Shown here: piece by piece, positions 12,092 to 23,609 of the stretch | How positions within the stretch are numbered: the stretch's first letter is position 1 | Layout: the number at the start of each line of letters is the position of its first letter | Assembly: GCF_030272615.1 (NCBI RefSeq) | Contig: NC_081411.1 | Location: 215,434,654 to 215,498,653, forward strand | Direction: 5' to 3' | Length of the DNA: 64,000 nt | Source: Cryptomeria japonica | Lineage: Eukaryota > Streptophyta > Pinopsida > Cupressales > Cupressaceae | Translations under genes and position numbers: made by a program | The notes under the pieces: model-generated | Database searches by the model: none | What the model saw: the letters and a program-made list of their open reading frames with translations, nothing else | Told to the model about the DNA's origin: nothing

Positions 12092-12622
12092 TTATAAGCT
12101 GAGAAAATTCTTCAAGCCAACTGTAGTTTGGAAATTCATCCAGGAGGAACCATTTCCGAAGAAATTCCCTACCAATCCATGCCATTTCCTATGATGCGTC
12201 AACTGCTCCGCATTCAAGTTCAAAAGAAATGGTTGCCTGGCCACTGGCACTGTTTGGTCAGGGATGAGAAGCTTGGTTAATTCATTCACCCAATGGATCC
12301 CCACCCCTACTTCTGCAAAGATGACAACAGTAACATCATCTTCAAGGAAGTCTTGTTTAAACACCTTCCTGAACAACATCAACATATCCACCTTGTCTCC
12401 TCTAAGGTCCAGAAGAGATGCCAAGAACCAAGACGTAATGTTCGAGTTAACATGGTATCTTTTTCATTACGCAGAAAGTCTCTGCCCAACACCATCCTCA
12501 GCCTCATTGGTGAACATCCCAACCTCCTTGCAGACTGATTGAACGGTTAGGTCTTTAACAGATCCCAAAAAGGCCCTCTAGTCCTCCGCAAAAATGTTTC
12601 TCAAGTGGATAGGAGTGTCCAT
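12092..12622 (-). pseudogene. Short broken coding sequence, family unknown
   Basis: On the minus strand an ATG at 12622 starts MDTPIHLRNIFAED, then a TAG. The same frame continues readable (RAFLGSVKDLTVQSVCKEVG) to a TAA-TGA pair near 12466, then resumes and stays open from 12424 to 12092 (LDLRGDKVDMLMLFRKVFKQDF...). Its GC content and codon-like composition exceed those of the flanks, suggesting a once-coding sequence of about 175 residues. No domain is recognised, and a transposon origin is possible. Confidence 0.4.
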
Positions 12623-13734
12623 CTTCAGAAATCAGATTACCAAATTAAACAGCCTGAGCATATAGACCTAAACTAGAGACAGAATTTAAATACTATGAGC
12701 TTCGACGATTTATCTACCGAAGGCTAATTGAAGATGAAAGAAGCAGAGATCATATATAAATAGTTGAAGCTCTTGATTGTAATAATTACTTCTCTAACCA
12801 TATTAATTCCTTTAATTTTTTTTAAATCTTTCATATATCTCTGCAAAGCTTTCCCATAAATGCACTAGTGTTCGAAATTGGAAACAGTTATAAACCAGTA
12901 CCAAGTTGGCAAGTACCACATTGGAAGTTGTGGGGACAAAGTGGATTGCATTTAGTGACTAGACATATATTAAATGACCAATATTATCGATCGTGACATT
13001 TAATACGTGTCTATTGAATCCAATTCCATTCTAGGCACTTTTTGGTGAACTACGTTCTCTTCAAAAATTTGGTCCAAAATAAAACTTCAGCCATTGATCT
13101 ACGATCATCCAACGGTTTAAAATCATTGATGGATTTTAGGTACGTGTCACCCTTCACGTGTCAAAGAGGCCACGCTTATCGATACATAGTGCAAAATCCA
13201 GACTCAATGTGATGTGATGTGCCTTGTCTATTAATAGAAATGAATTCATGAAATCGCCAATAAAATATATTATTTTACATAAATAACAAAATATTAGCCA
13301 AACAAATTAAATACTTTTCAAGTGGTGGATAAAAATCACCAATACACTTAAATAACTTTTCCTTCGAAGTAAAATTTTTTGCCCATACAATTATATATTT
13401 GTTGCTTTAAATGAAAAATATTTGCCTCTTATAATATATATTTTCTCCATAGAACAAGGTAATATTCACCAGAATTTTATGGAATTTTCGTACCCTAGAA
13501 AAAAATTGCCAATACAAAATATTTTTTTTCCCTATTTTGAAAAAAATTTCACCATCAATATGAAAATTTCCCCCCAAAAATAATGTAAGATTCGCCGGGA
13601 TTTTACACCTTTTCCCGGGGGGTGGTTTCTTAAAGTTATCCTTGTTGGTAATTGGGAAACTCTATTGAAGTTTTATGATGTTTCCATTCTCCCCCTTGTT
13701 GGTTTTGATCACTTCCTAGTCCAAATGGTTTCAA
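12623..13734. other. Non-coding; one phrase resembling the 266-bp satellite
   Basis: No gene is seen. Around 13085-13115 the phrase 'gatctacgatcatccaacgg' resembles the satellite phrase 'gatctgtgctcatccaac' at about 10,210. The rest is AT-rich with homopolymer runs of A, T and C. At about 13,690 the minus strand reads like a Sirevirus-type 'aagggggaga' purine tract, too isolated to assign. Confidence 0.45.
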
Positions 13735-14915
13735 TGCTGGCTTCATGATGATAGAGTTATAATAGGTTGTATGATAACTTTCTTTGTGTTGTCATTAATA
13801 GCAACCATGTTTTTTTAGTCATCTAAGTTATCTAGACCAATCGGTATAGCCTAACTGATAGTGGAATTTGTTAGACATCAAAACTACTAAGTTGTTGTCA
13901 ACCAGTAAGCAAGAACAAAGTGATGATCAAGTGACCAATAAGGACAATTGGAGAAGATTTAGATGTTGCACTTTTACAGGTTTGTTGGAGATAGGAACAT
14001 GCACCTATGTTCCAAACTGCATCAGCAGATTCAACGTATTGAGAGAGTTATGATCAAAAGAACAGTTATAGTCAGGAAGAAGAAAGAACCAGTAAACCAG
14101 AGTTACTTTGATTGGTAACCGGTAGACTTTTGTTATGTTTTTAAGTTATGAATTATTTGGCCAACATGATAAAAGTGTAATGAGAGGGAAAATGTAAAAG
14201 GTGACAAGATTCAATGAATCTAGAAGGTTCTTAACTGACTTAACAGAGTTCTTTATAAGGAGATGTAAGATGTATGATTTCGTGGATCAAGAGTGAGAAT
14301 TTGATCATGTTGTTGATGGAGAATTTAGGGTTTGATATTTAGTCAGTGATAGAAGCAGAGAAAAAGTGGATCTAATTAGGCACAGAGGTGCTAACTTCAA
14401 ATCAAATGAACTTGTTGTCTTCTTAACAGTTGCAGCAACAAAATCCTCTAACAAGGTCAATCCTTACAGGGTGCGGTAGGATCCTAATAGGTCCGAAGGT
14501 GAAATCCTCTAACAAGGTGATACATCAGCTTGTGTTTTGAAATCCCTTAACTGCATAGCTCCTAATAGGGTCGGGTCCTAACAGGCCATATTGTATAGCT
14601 CTTAATCGGGCTAAAACACTCTTAATCGGGTGTGCCCCTAATAGGGTATTTTATGACCTTAATCGGTCAAATCTCTATACTACAGATAGTTGATCTTTGT
14701 GGGTACTTATTCCCACCATGTTTTTTCCCATTTGGATTTCCACGTGAAAAATCATTGTGTTATGGTTTGCATGCTTTGTTGGATGTTAGCTTATGTGGTT
14801 ATATTCCTTGCATACATATTGATTTTCAAGTTGCTGAAAGTTGTAATTAGATCTATTAAGTATTTATTTGCACTAATTCACCCTCCCCCCCTCTCAGTGC
14901 CTTATAAGTTTATCA
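13735..14915 (+). mobile_element. 5' LTR of element A (about 1.18 kb)
   Basis: The start (tgctggcttcatgatgatag) matches the 3' LTR start at 20713 (tgttggcttgatgatgatga). The two then share 'aatttgttagaca', 'gatgatcaag' and 'gattggagaaga'. This copy has about 110 bp (after 'gagttataatag') that the 3' copy lacks. The second half carries many degenerate copies of 'cctaatagggt' / 'cttaatcgggt' between 14450 and 14660, like those in the Sirevirus LTRs near 52300 and 58300. The end is set by the PBS. Confidence 0.8.
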
Positions 14916-14917
14916 AT

Positions 14918-14929
14918 TGGTATTAGAGC
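14918..14929 (+). other. Primer-binding site of element A
   Basis: TGGTATTAGAGC is one base off the standard copia site TGGTATCAGAGC and lies just after the LTR end. Confidence 0.85.
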
Positions 14930-14977
14930 CTAATTCCCTTAAGGCTTAACCGCTTGGGAAGGATCTCTAAGGCTAAC

Positions 14978-16050
14978 ATGGGGGAAGGTTCAATGAATTA
15001 CATAGAGCTTTCACATAGGCTTGCAGAATCTGAAGAAGCCCTTGGTGAAATAAAGGTCAAGCACAAATCTTCATTAGCTAAGAGAAAATATTTGGCTGAG
15101 CAGTTGTTGGAACTCGGTGAAAATAGTTCATCTAAGCAAGCAAACATTGAGGTGGAAAAGTTGAATGATGAAAAGTCAAATCTGAGGAGCTTACCAAGGA
15201 GTTGGCTGATGCAAATGAGTTATTAGCTAAATTCAACAAGAGCACTGCTATGCTTGATTAGCAGATTCAGACACAAAGGCAACAAGGAGATATACATGGC
15301 TTAGGATACATAACCTTTGAACAAGGAGAGTCATATGGTACCAAGGTCACCATGCATGAAGCCAAATCTGCACCAAAGAGCAATAAGAACATTGGTAAGA
15401 GAACCTACAAACCAATATGTTTTATCTGTCATAAGGCAGGTCATACTGCAAATGTTTGTAGAAGTAGATCTAGTACTTTTGATGGATTTAGACCTAATGC
15501 ATATGAATGATATAAGCCTAGTACTTTTGATGGATATTACTTCAATTGTAACAAGTATGGGCATAGAGTTGTTGAGTGTGGATCAAGAGTGAACAATTAG
15601 AGATCTTACATGAATCAGAGGTCTAATGGTGAATGGAAGAGATCTAACAATGACCGAAGGAACCCTACTTGGCAGAGACCTTATGTGAATCAGTCTAGTT
15701 CATAAAAAATGGAGAATCTAGATGGAATGTGACATGTTCAATCTATCACAACTATGGTCATGTAGCTATGAATTTCGAGAGAAGAACTAATAGAGGAAAT
15801 GTTGGACCCTAGAGAGAATCTGGAATGGCATGTTTCCATTGTCACAAACCAAGACATATTGCAAGGTTTTGTAGAGCTAGAATGAATGAACCGGTTAATC
15901 AATTTGTCGATCAAAAAGGAAAGAAGGTAAATATGGAAGAAACTAGATATGAGATGAATAATATATGAAGGAAGAAATATAAGGAGAAACCATTGGAGAA
16001 CTCCAATTCTTCACCTAGTGTGGAGAATCTCTCACCAAAAAACTAAGCTA
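14978..16050 (+). pseudogene. Element A gag-like region: coiled coil plus four zinc knuckles
   Basis: ATG at 14978 (MGEGSMNYIELSHRLAESEE) leads into a charged helical region (KRKYLAEQLLELGENSSSK...) and then, with frameshifts, four zinc-knuckle units. They are CFICHKAGHTANVC (about 15418-15459), YFNCNKYGHRVVEC (about 15537-15579, first Cys lost), CSIYHNYGHVAMNF (about 15735-15776, two Cys lost) and CFHCHKPRHIARFC (about 15831-15872). CCHC knuckles bind retroelement RNA. Most copia gags carry one or two, so four is unusual. The capsid part is not recognisable upstream. Stops (about 15507, 15598 and later) and frame changes make it a pseudogene. A 'gggggag' tract follows at about 16062. Confidence 0.75.
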
Positions 16051-16507
16051 TGTATGAAGCTTAGGGGGAGCATATTGTCAGATCCATTTTTGCACTCCCT
16101 ATATAGTGTGTGATAAGTCAAATCTGCATGTTTTGATGCAATATGATGTTATGAAGTGATTTTGAGATGAAACCTATAAATTGGATGTGGTAGGTAAACC
16201 GGTAGCAAGTCTTAGGCTTGACTGGTGATTATGGTATGTTCAATTGGTTTAGAATTAAATGCAGTTGGCAAGGACAAATAAAAGGTGTTTTATAGTTTCA
16301 TTTCTCACTTAGCATTTTTGAGAGTGCATTTGGAGAGAAACAAAAACATAGAAGAGCATTTGATTGCTACTTTGGCGAAGTTGATAGCGGATTGTAAAAA
16401 TTTGTGAAAAGTGAATCAGTGGAAGAAAATTCAAACTGAAAACCCTAGTTGCGAAGTAGTTTAAAGGTATTTATTTGTGAATCTGAGTCTATATTTGAAT
16501 TTTCATA

Positions 16508-19500
16508 ATGGATACACCACATATTGTTGATATTTATATAGAAAGGCCTCGACCGGAATTCAAGAAACATCCTCATAAGTCGACAGAGACAAATCCAGTT
16601 GGAGCCCTATCCAGCGTGCCCTATGGAGTTTTTCATGTTGAGGACATTAGATCATACATTCATTGCAAACTGGAGGATTTGGGCACATTTTTCATCTTTG
16701 ATCAATACCTATTACTATGTGATAAACAAGGAGTGGTGAAGGATGAATTCAGAAGGGTAACCGATAGGGGTTTTCATCATGCTTTGAAATATATAGATGA
16801 TTTTGAGGAAGAGCATGTCAAATATGTTTTGAGCAAGATTCATGATCAGTTTATGTGGTTAGATCGACCACACAAGATCATAAAGGAGGCTATCCATGTT
16901 GTCATCGGATTATAGGCAACTGGTGAAGTCCCTATTTTGAGATCAATCCTGAAGGATGAGGTTATCCGACTGACAAATTCGAAGTGGGATTGTCATGCCA
17001 TGACATGCAGTAAATGATATTGAAGATCCAGAAGTAAAGTTTGCATCCATGGTCATCGGCTACAGAGTATACCATTCGAGTCGGATGAATAGCATTCTTG
17101 AAACTTCTATCCACACAGCTTACCAGATGTTGAAAGAAAATATTGATTATGATCTAGCAGAAGCCTTGAGAGCCCAACTGGTATTGAATATTGAATCAAT
17201 CAAGAAGGACAGGTGACAAAAATTCAAGTTTGGTCAATTGATTATTGGATTGTTTTTCTAATTCCAGAATTACTTTCTCAATATATGTGATATTCAATGG
17301 TCTATGGATGCAGTGGGAACCTTGCAAATCAAGAATAGCATTGTTGGGAAAAATGGTGTCTCAACCTTGCATTTATGCGAGGTTACTATTTATAGTAAGT
17401 TTTTATTTGAGCACGAAATGGTGTGAAACTCTCCCTGAAGCTTCTGGTTGGCTAGATAAGCATTCTGGTGAAGTTTCGTCGCAAGGTCACAGCTAGTTTT
17501 GAAGATATTAAAGTTTTCGTCTTGGAGGGGTGCAATAAAATATTTAAACTTAATTTTGGGGACTTTAGAGGCTCCGAAATGCCCTGAAAAGTGGTCGTAA
17601 CCGGCGAAGCGGGTTATGAGGTGATAGAGCACTTCGCGAGCTTTCCGGCGCTTCAAACGGTTCGTCAATCGGACACCCGGTTCTCAAGTTATGGCCTCCG
17701 GAGGTTTGTACTCCTGAAATAGGAAAAATAATTTGTATCAGATACATAAATGAGCTGTAAAAGGGAGCGACACATGTTGATGTGTGCTTTAACATGTCAT
17801 AGAAGGGAGATAAGGTCGGCTACACCTTATTGGGTGGTTTTAGCCCATGGTTTTGTAATACCGTTTGACGGTTTCTTGTATTGTATCTCCTATTTATGAG
17901 GTGTGTGAGATAGAGGTTGTGTGTAAGAGTCCTATGGCTATTGAGTTGCCTCTGAATCTCTGATTAGTGATACTCCTGCGAAGAGATTGCTCTACGAGTA
18001 TTTTGTAATCTGTTTTTGATTGCTGAATAAAATATTGAGCTGCTTTTGGAGGGTGGGGTTTTTCTCCCGAAAGGGTTTTCCCCACATAAATCATTGTGTT
18101 GTGGTATGAATGCTATTATATCTATTTCTATTTTCTGTAACTGTTGTAATGATCTGAAAAAGTTTTGCATTACCCTCCTCTCAAGGTTAGTGTAGGAAGT
18201 TGTTTCCGCTACTTAACTTCCTTACAAGCATTAATATACTTGGTAATGAGTTCACAAAGACTATATGGGGATACTTCAAGGATTTCTAGAAAAGAATGCA
18301 TGTCAGAGAAAGGATACTAGAGCATGTTGTAAAAAGGTATGAAGACTCTATCAGTTTTATGGTTGATACTGATACTTGTCAGATGGAGGTTGTAGATCCA
18401 AGAACTTCATGGGTCATGCCTATGGGATATGAGTTAGGAGAAGATATCTTGACTATTTATGTTGATCACCTTCTATCTAAACTGGTAGATCCTAATGTAC
18501 CTAGGTTTGGCACAGTTAAGGAGAAATATATACAGGTACATGCTAAATTGGCCACACTCGTAATAGCCAAAAAAGTCAAAAAGGAAGTTGATGAATTTGT
18601 TGTTGCACAAGGCTTCACAAAGGAGATGATTGATGAAGCTAGAACAAGATTTCAAGAAAAGAAGGCAGGAACCTCTAGTGCACCCACCGATAGACAAACG
18701 CGAAGTGAAAATGTCAAGAAGGAGAAGCCCCCTCCTTCTCCAAAGATTCAAATCAAGATAAAAGAAAAACAAGATGAGCCACAAGAACCTAAAGCTACAA
18801 GGAAAAGGAAGAAAGAACAAACACAAAAAAAAATTAAGGTTGTAGCAGAGGAAACCGAATCAGAAGGAGCAAAGAAAGAATTGAGGGCAAGTGGCAAGAA
18901 ATCTAAAGTGGTTGGTGCACCCATTGTCAAAATAGTTAAACCACAGTAACTAAATCTACTTCTCTTGAGAGCTTATTGGTGAATATAAGGAATTATGGTA
19001 TATTGGTTGGTGTACACAAGAACTATAATCATTTTGATGGGGAAGAGCATAAACAAATTGAAGATTCAGTTGTTTGGTTTATGAATCATTATGGATAAGC
19101 ATTGATTGAATTATAAGGATAGATACCTGATTCTTTGTATAGAAAATTGGAAGCTAGATGGCAAACTGCAATTAAGTAGGATAAAGAAATGATAGAGTAT
19201 GCACTTATACATTTACAACTGGAGACATCCCAGGAGGAAGTGCAAGAAATTCTGTTGAAATAAAAACCATTATTTAGAAATAAGAAGAGGTTAACAAGAT
19301 TTGTTTTTGATGAGTCCCGGTCAGTGCAAGCTAATTTTGAAAAAGTTTTTTTGGACTTGAAAAAGAAGAGGAACCGGAGATGATAGATTATTCTAATGAC
19401 GAAGATAAGGCACTGGTAATTGAAGGTAAACTATTGGATACATTTGAAATTGATGAGATATTTACTCAAATAGAGATTGAACCAGAAGGTGGTACTACAT

Positions 19501-20469
19501 ATGTTCCTACTGTCACAGAAGAACAACCAGTGATACCGGAAGTGATTCCAACTGGTAAAGATGAAGAGAAGACAGATACATGGGAGAATGCACAAATTGA
19601 TGATTTGCAAATCACAGAGCCACCAAAAAAGATAGAAGAAATGTAAAAATATACACAAGATAATGTGCAAACTACAAAGCCACCGGTGAAGGAAGAAGTG
19701 AAGCAGAAAAAGAAGCACAAGAGCAGAAAGTGACCTATCGGTTACTTACTTCAAAGAAGATCATTGATGATGATGAGGATGATGATACTATGTCTATTTG
19801 AGGACCAATAAATATGGATATGTTGAGTCCAACAGAATTGATGGAGATTGCATTTGTAATGCAATCCAAGGCCAAGAAGAAGATGATGAGAGCTCAGAGG
19901 AAAGAAGGTCAAACCATACCTACTGTAGTTGATATATTTTTCGATTCGCTACCAGAGACTGATACTGATAGTCTCACAACTCCCATTGAAAAATTAGACC
20001 ACTTGGTTACAACTGTAGGGGAGCAAATGAAGATTCTTAGAGAGGCTGCTCTACACAATGTAGAGAAAGAGTATCAAAAGAAAAGGATTGAGATGTTGAT
20101 CAAGGCTATTGACAAAGACAAAGAAGGTCAGACTGTGAACATGGACCAAATCAGAGAAGCATTGAAGAATGGAGGTAAAATTCTTTTGCAACTTTTCATT
20201 GTTCTTTGATGAGGCAGAATAGGTTAAGAGGACTACATCATTGCAGGAGTTACAGACTCACCTAATCCCCAAGTTACAAATTTTGTAGAGAGGATACAAA
20301 GAGACATAGGCAATTTTGACTACACCTCAAATGAGTACACTTGATGCTATGGAAGAGCTTGCATACCAGATGCAAACACACATTGAGATTACATCTACTC
20401 TTTTGGAGACATGGGAGAATGATTTGAAAGTCTTGAAGACTAATTTTGCTGATGTTTTTCTCAAGATGT
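16508..20469 (+). pseudogene. Element A second ORF: about 1,000-codon protein of unknown function, split by a solo LTR
   Basis: The start is MDTPHIVDIYIERPRPEF at 16508. The frame stays open to 16915, with a stop and then a one-base frameshift near 17010. It reads on through 'VIGYRVYHSSRMNSI' to 17341, where an 885-bp solo LTR interrupts it. It resumes at 18232 in matching frame (ILGNEFTKTIWGYFKDF), then the open segment 18296-18949 (VDTDTCQMEVVDPRTSWVMP, followed by a Lys-rich, probably nuclear or nucleic-acid-binding tail). Acidic stretches follow (19380-19646), then 19814-20209 (LSPTELMEIAFVMQSKAKKK), and the end is near 20469. It lies between gag and the PPTs, where Sireviruses may carry an env-like ORF. 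However, I see no signal peptide or membrane segment, so 'env-like' is not supported. Function unknown. Confidence 0.65.
17342..18226 (+). mobile_element. Solo LTR (885 bp) with 5-bp target duplication AGCAT
   Basis: The insert begins TGTTGGGAAA and ends CTTACA. AGCAT stands on both sides (17337-17341 and 18227-18231). Removing the insert and one AGCAT restores the host reading frame without change (…QIKNSI-NILGNEF…). There is no PBS, PPT or internal domain, so it is a single LTR left by unequal recombination between the two LTRs of a full element. Its composition is less AT-rich than the surroundings. Orientation is assumed plus: a possible poly(A) signal (aataaaat) lies near 18026. Confidence 0.93.
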
Positions 20470-20559
20470 AATATTGTAAACTTTTGAACTCTTATACATT
20501 TGGTAATGCAAATTTTTGGTGTGTTGTATATGTATTTGCTTACCTTTGTCATTGTTGTC

Positions 20560-20710
20560 AAAGGGGGAGTAGTATAAGTCAGACAAAATTTTGTAATTGC
20601 TAAGGGGGAGTTTTCCATTATCTATTTGGGTTGAGTCAGGTCATGATTATTTCAATGTAACACTTAGACAAAAAAATTCCTAAGTGTTGCCATCAATGCC
20701 AAAGGGGGAG
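20560..20710 (+). other. Three Sirevirus-type polypurine tracts
   Basis: 'aagggggag' occurs at about 20560, 20601 and 20701. The last is followed by att and the LTR start TGTTGGCTTG. Sireviruses are known for repeated PPT-like motifs before the 3' LTR. A further copy at about 16062 closes the gag region. Confidence 0.85.
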
Positions 20711-20712
20711 AT

Positions 20713-20868
20713 TGTTGGCTTGATGATGATGATAGAGTTATAATAGAATTTGTTAGACAGCAAAAGTGCTAAGTTGTTGCCAATCGATAAGAAGGAACAA
20801 AGCGATGATCAAGCAACCAGTATAGACGATTGGAGAAGAGTTTGACATTACAGTTTTACAAGAGTTTT
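20713..20868 (+). mobile_element. 3' LTR of element A, truncated after about 155 bp
   Basis: It aligns to the start of the 5' LTR at 13735, minus about 110 bp present only in the 5' copy. Similarity ends after 'cagttttacaagag' at about 20860, where the sequence switches to the end of element B's LTR. This looks like a recombination or deletion junction. Confidence 0.8.
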
Positions 20869-20962
20869 ATAAAAAAAGTGTAGCAGCACGAGTGTTTTCT
20901 TCTTGAGTCTTTCCCTTGTTTTTCCCTTGTCTCTTCCAACCTACACAGATTGGTATCAGAGC
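20869..20962 (+). mobile_element. End of 5' LTR and PBS of element B (gag-only copia)
   Basis: About 75 bp ('gtagcagcacgagtgttttc' to 'cctacaca' at 20947) match the end of the LTR at 23410-23488. TGGTATCAGAGC follows at 20951-20962. Only the LTR tail is present. The rest was lost at the junction with element A. Confidence 0.85.
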
Positions 20963-23193
20963 CAAGGGAAAGATTGGTGTATATGTAGCTAAAATTAAAG
21001 TCCCAAAGTTTGATTGCTAGTTGTGTAGTATTAGTTGTACAAGAGCTTGAAGATCTTGAAGGGATAAAATAATTCACTGGAGTGCTTTGCTGCTACTGGT
21101 AGAAGTGTCCAAAGCCATGGGTTTTGTAGATTGGACTATAAGCTATATACCATCAACTCTCCAAGTGCGGGGAATCCTTAAGCATTTCTATTTATACTCT
21201 ATTATATTCTTGTGATTTTTCCTTGGAGAGAAGATAGAGATCACCAAAGAATTTAAAGGCTACTCCAAGGTGAAATTAAGGGTTATTGTTGAACTATGAA
21301 AGTTGATTGCGAATTTTTAGAAGATCATAGTTGAGCAATATTGTTGGGAGATTTGTAGCTAACAAGCCCATTGTTTGAGGACATCAAATAGTAGCAAGTC
21401 AAATACACAAAGAGGGGAATTACAAGATCGCTAGATTCTCTAGAAAATGTGAAATTTTATAAAGATTGCAGAAGCAATGAGATATCTTAGGAAAGGCTAT
21501 CAATTGCAAATGGAGATTGTAGTGTGCAAATTAGTTCCTGTCAAAATATTCAAAGCAAACTAATGATGCTGAACATGTAAGCTAGTGTTTTCAGTGTTCA
21601 ATTTGGTGAATATTAAGTTGTATGTGGGTGTTTTTTTTTTTGTGGATCTAATCTCCCTTGTTTGGAAGCAAAGGAACTATGGGTTATCAAGTTCTTTGAT
21701 TTTAATTGTGTCTTTGTGTGAATGTTACTGTGATGGAACATATGTTGTCTCATTTCTAAGCTCTCTAAATGAATGTGTTGAGTGTTGAGAGCATATTGTT
21801 GTGTGAAACATTTGAACTACTATTTTGGTATTTGGATTATGAGAAATTTGTTGATTAAGGTATTAAGGATTTAAAAATTTATGAATTTCAATGGGAAAAG
21901 TTGGTAAAAGGGTAATGAAGGAGAAAAATAGCTTAGAAGAAGAATTAATGCATGTAAAGAAAGAATTGGCTAAAATTATAGTAGAAAATAGTGCTCTTTT
22001 GAAAGATTTGTGCAAATTTGAAGATAAAAATAAAGAGTTAAAAGAAAAGTTAAAGTTGTTTGATGAGGTTAAGAAAAAGAATGAAGATTTGGAAGAATAT
22101 CTTAAGAGATTAGAAGAAAAAAATAATTTACAATTGAAGGAAATCAAAACATTGAAATATGAGAATGAATGTTTGAAGTATAAGGCATTGGTATGTGATG
22201 TTTCATGCAACACCGAAGATTTGTGTTTGTCATTTGATAATTGTAACTTTGCTAAAGATGTTACTGATAAAGAATGTCATGGTAAAGATGGTAATGCTAT
22301 TAATAAAAAATCTTCTAGTTTTTTTGATGATAATACTATTAGATATAAGGCAATGAAATGAATGTTGGTTTGAAGATCATGAAAAAAATGTGATATAAAG
22401 GTAATGACTTAGGCAAGCATGAACAATGGGTGAACAATCATATTGAACCAACAATGAGACCAAAATATGAAGGTCTTGGGTATATAACAAGTAGAGGAAA
22501 GAATGATACAAGTGTTCCTAGTCTAAGAAAATCAAATCAAGGCAATGTATTCAGTGTTCACATTGTAACAGGAAAGGACATACGAAGGATAGATGTTAGG
22601 ATCTACATTCGTGTAGTATTTTTGGTTTAAGAAATCATTGTGAGAAGACATGTTGGAAAAAAAGAGTTGAAGAATGAATGCATAAAAATGGATTGTAGAT
22701 GGAGCTATGGGACAAGTTGGCAAAAAATTATAGGTATGATCAAGAATTTGTTCAAGTATAAAAGTTTGTATGTGAAAGTTGATAACAATCAAGAAAAAAT
22801 TTCATAAGGCATAATAGATAGTTCAAGTCAAAAGAAAGTATTGTCTAGCAAGACATTTAGAGATAAGTTGCAAGAGCTTCCATATTGATGTTTTGAAAAT
22901 CAAAGATTTGAGAGACTGCCACAATAGTTGGACAAAGCCAATATAAAGGCATCATGATTAAGAAAATATCAATAGATCTAAAAATGGTTTGAAGCTATGG
23001 AAGAAAAGAATTTCAAGAAGTCCGCAAACTTCATTGGAGACAAAGGAAAAGAATGTCGTTGGCATAATTGGATATTGTGAATGACTATGTTTGTAAATGG
23101 GTACCTAACAAGGCTTTAGATCGGGACCCATCTCTACTAGATCATGGCATATATATTCAAAGCAAGTGGTTTGTGGTAGAAATTATGGGGGAG
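20963..23193 (+). pseudogene. Element B internal region: decayed gag with coiled coil and zinc knuckles
   Basis: The longest open piece (21891-22361, 156 codons) is a highly charged coiled coil (EEELMHVKKELAKI… to NLQLKEIKTLKYENECLKYK), as found in the C-terminal half of some plant copia gags. About 190 bp downstream, in another frame, lie a perfect zinc knuckle CSHCNRKGHTKDRC (22554-22596) and a second decayed one (CSIFGLRNHCEKTC, about 22612-22655). The text before the PPT (about 23090-23185) still reads KWVPNKALDRDPSLLDHG. No pol domain exists, so the element is non-autonomous. Confidence 0.75.
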
Positions 23194-23488
23194 TGTTAGC
23201 AAACATTAATTTCTCCCACCAAAGACATGAGATTGTCAAACTCAGAATTTAATTTAGAAGCTTCCTATAGCCCCTTCTGGATGCTTCTCACCGACCTACA
23301 TTTCTCATATTTGTGCAATGTTTTGTATTCTAGAAAATTCCAATGGCCATTATAAATATAGGCAGATGTATTTGGTTGATGAAAGGGAATGAATAATAAT
23401 AAAAGCTATTTTTTAAAGTGCAGCAGCACAAGTGTTTTCTTCCTGAGTCTTTCCCTTGGTTTTTCCCCTATCTCTAATCACCTACACA
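23194..23488 (+). mobile_element. 3' LTR of element B (295 bp), with PPT at 23185-23193
   Basis: It starts TGTTAGCAAACATT after the purine tract 'atgggggag' and ends cctacaca, as the 5' copy does before its PBS. At under 300 bp this is a short LTR. Confidence 0.88.
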
Positions 23489-23609
23489 TATATGTACTTG
23501 CATGGAGGATCTCAAGTTATGAAAAATGCAACTCAGCAAAAGAAAAGGCAATATTTTTTAACTATCCAGTTTATTACAATATTTATCATCTCTAACTCTA
23601 AGACATACT

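Larger units (their letters stand above)
13735..20868 (+). mobile_element. Sirevirus-like copia element without pol (element A)
   Basis: Order: 5' LTR (13735-14915), PBS (14918-14929), gag-like region with coiled coil and four zinc knuckles (14978 to about 16050), an unknown long ORF (16508-20469), several 'gggggag' purine tracts (20560-20710), then the first part of the 3' LTR (from 20713). Repeated purine tracts before the 3' LTR and a site of the form aaagggggag-attgttgg are characteristic of the copia Sirevirus lineage. Protease, integrase, RT and RNase H are all absent, so mobilisation would have needed enzymes supplied in trans. The 3' LTR is truncated where element B begins. Confidence 0.75.

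Noticed and set aside
16508-20469. Envelope-like protein
   Set aside because: The position fits a Sirevirus env-like ORF, but no signal peptide, membrane segment or Cys pattern is visible.
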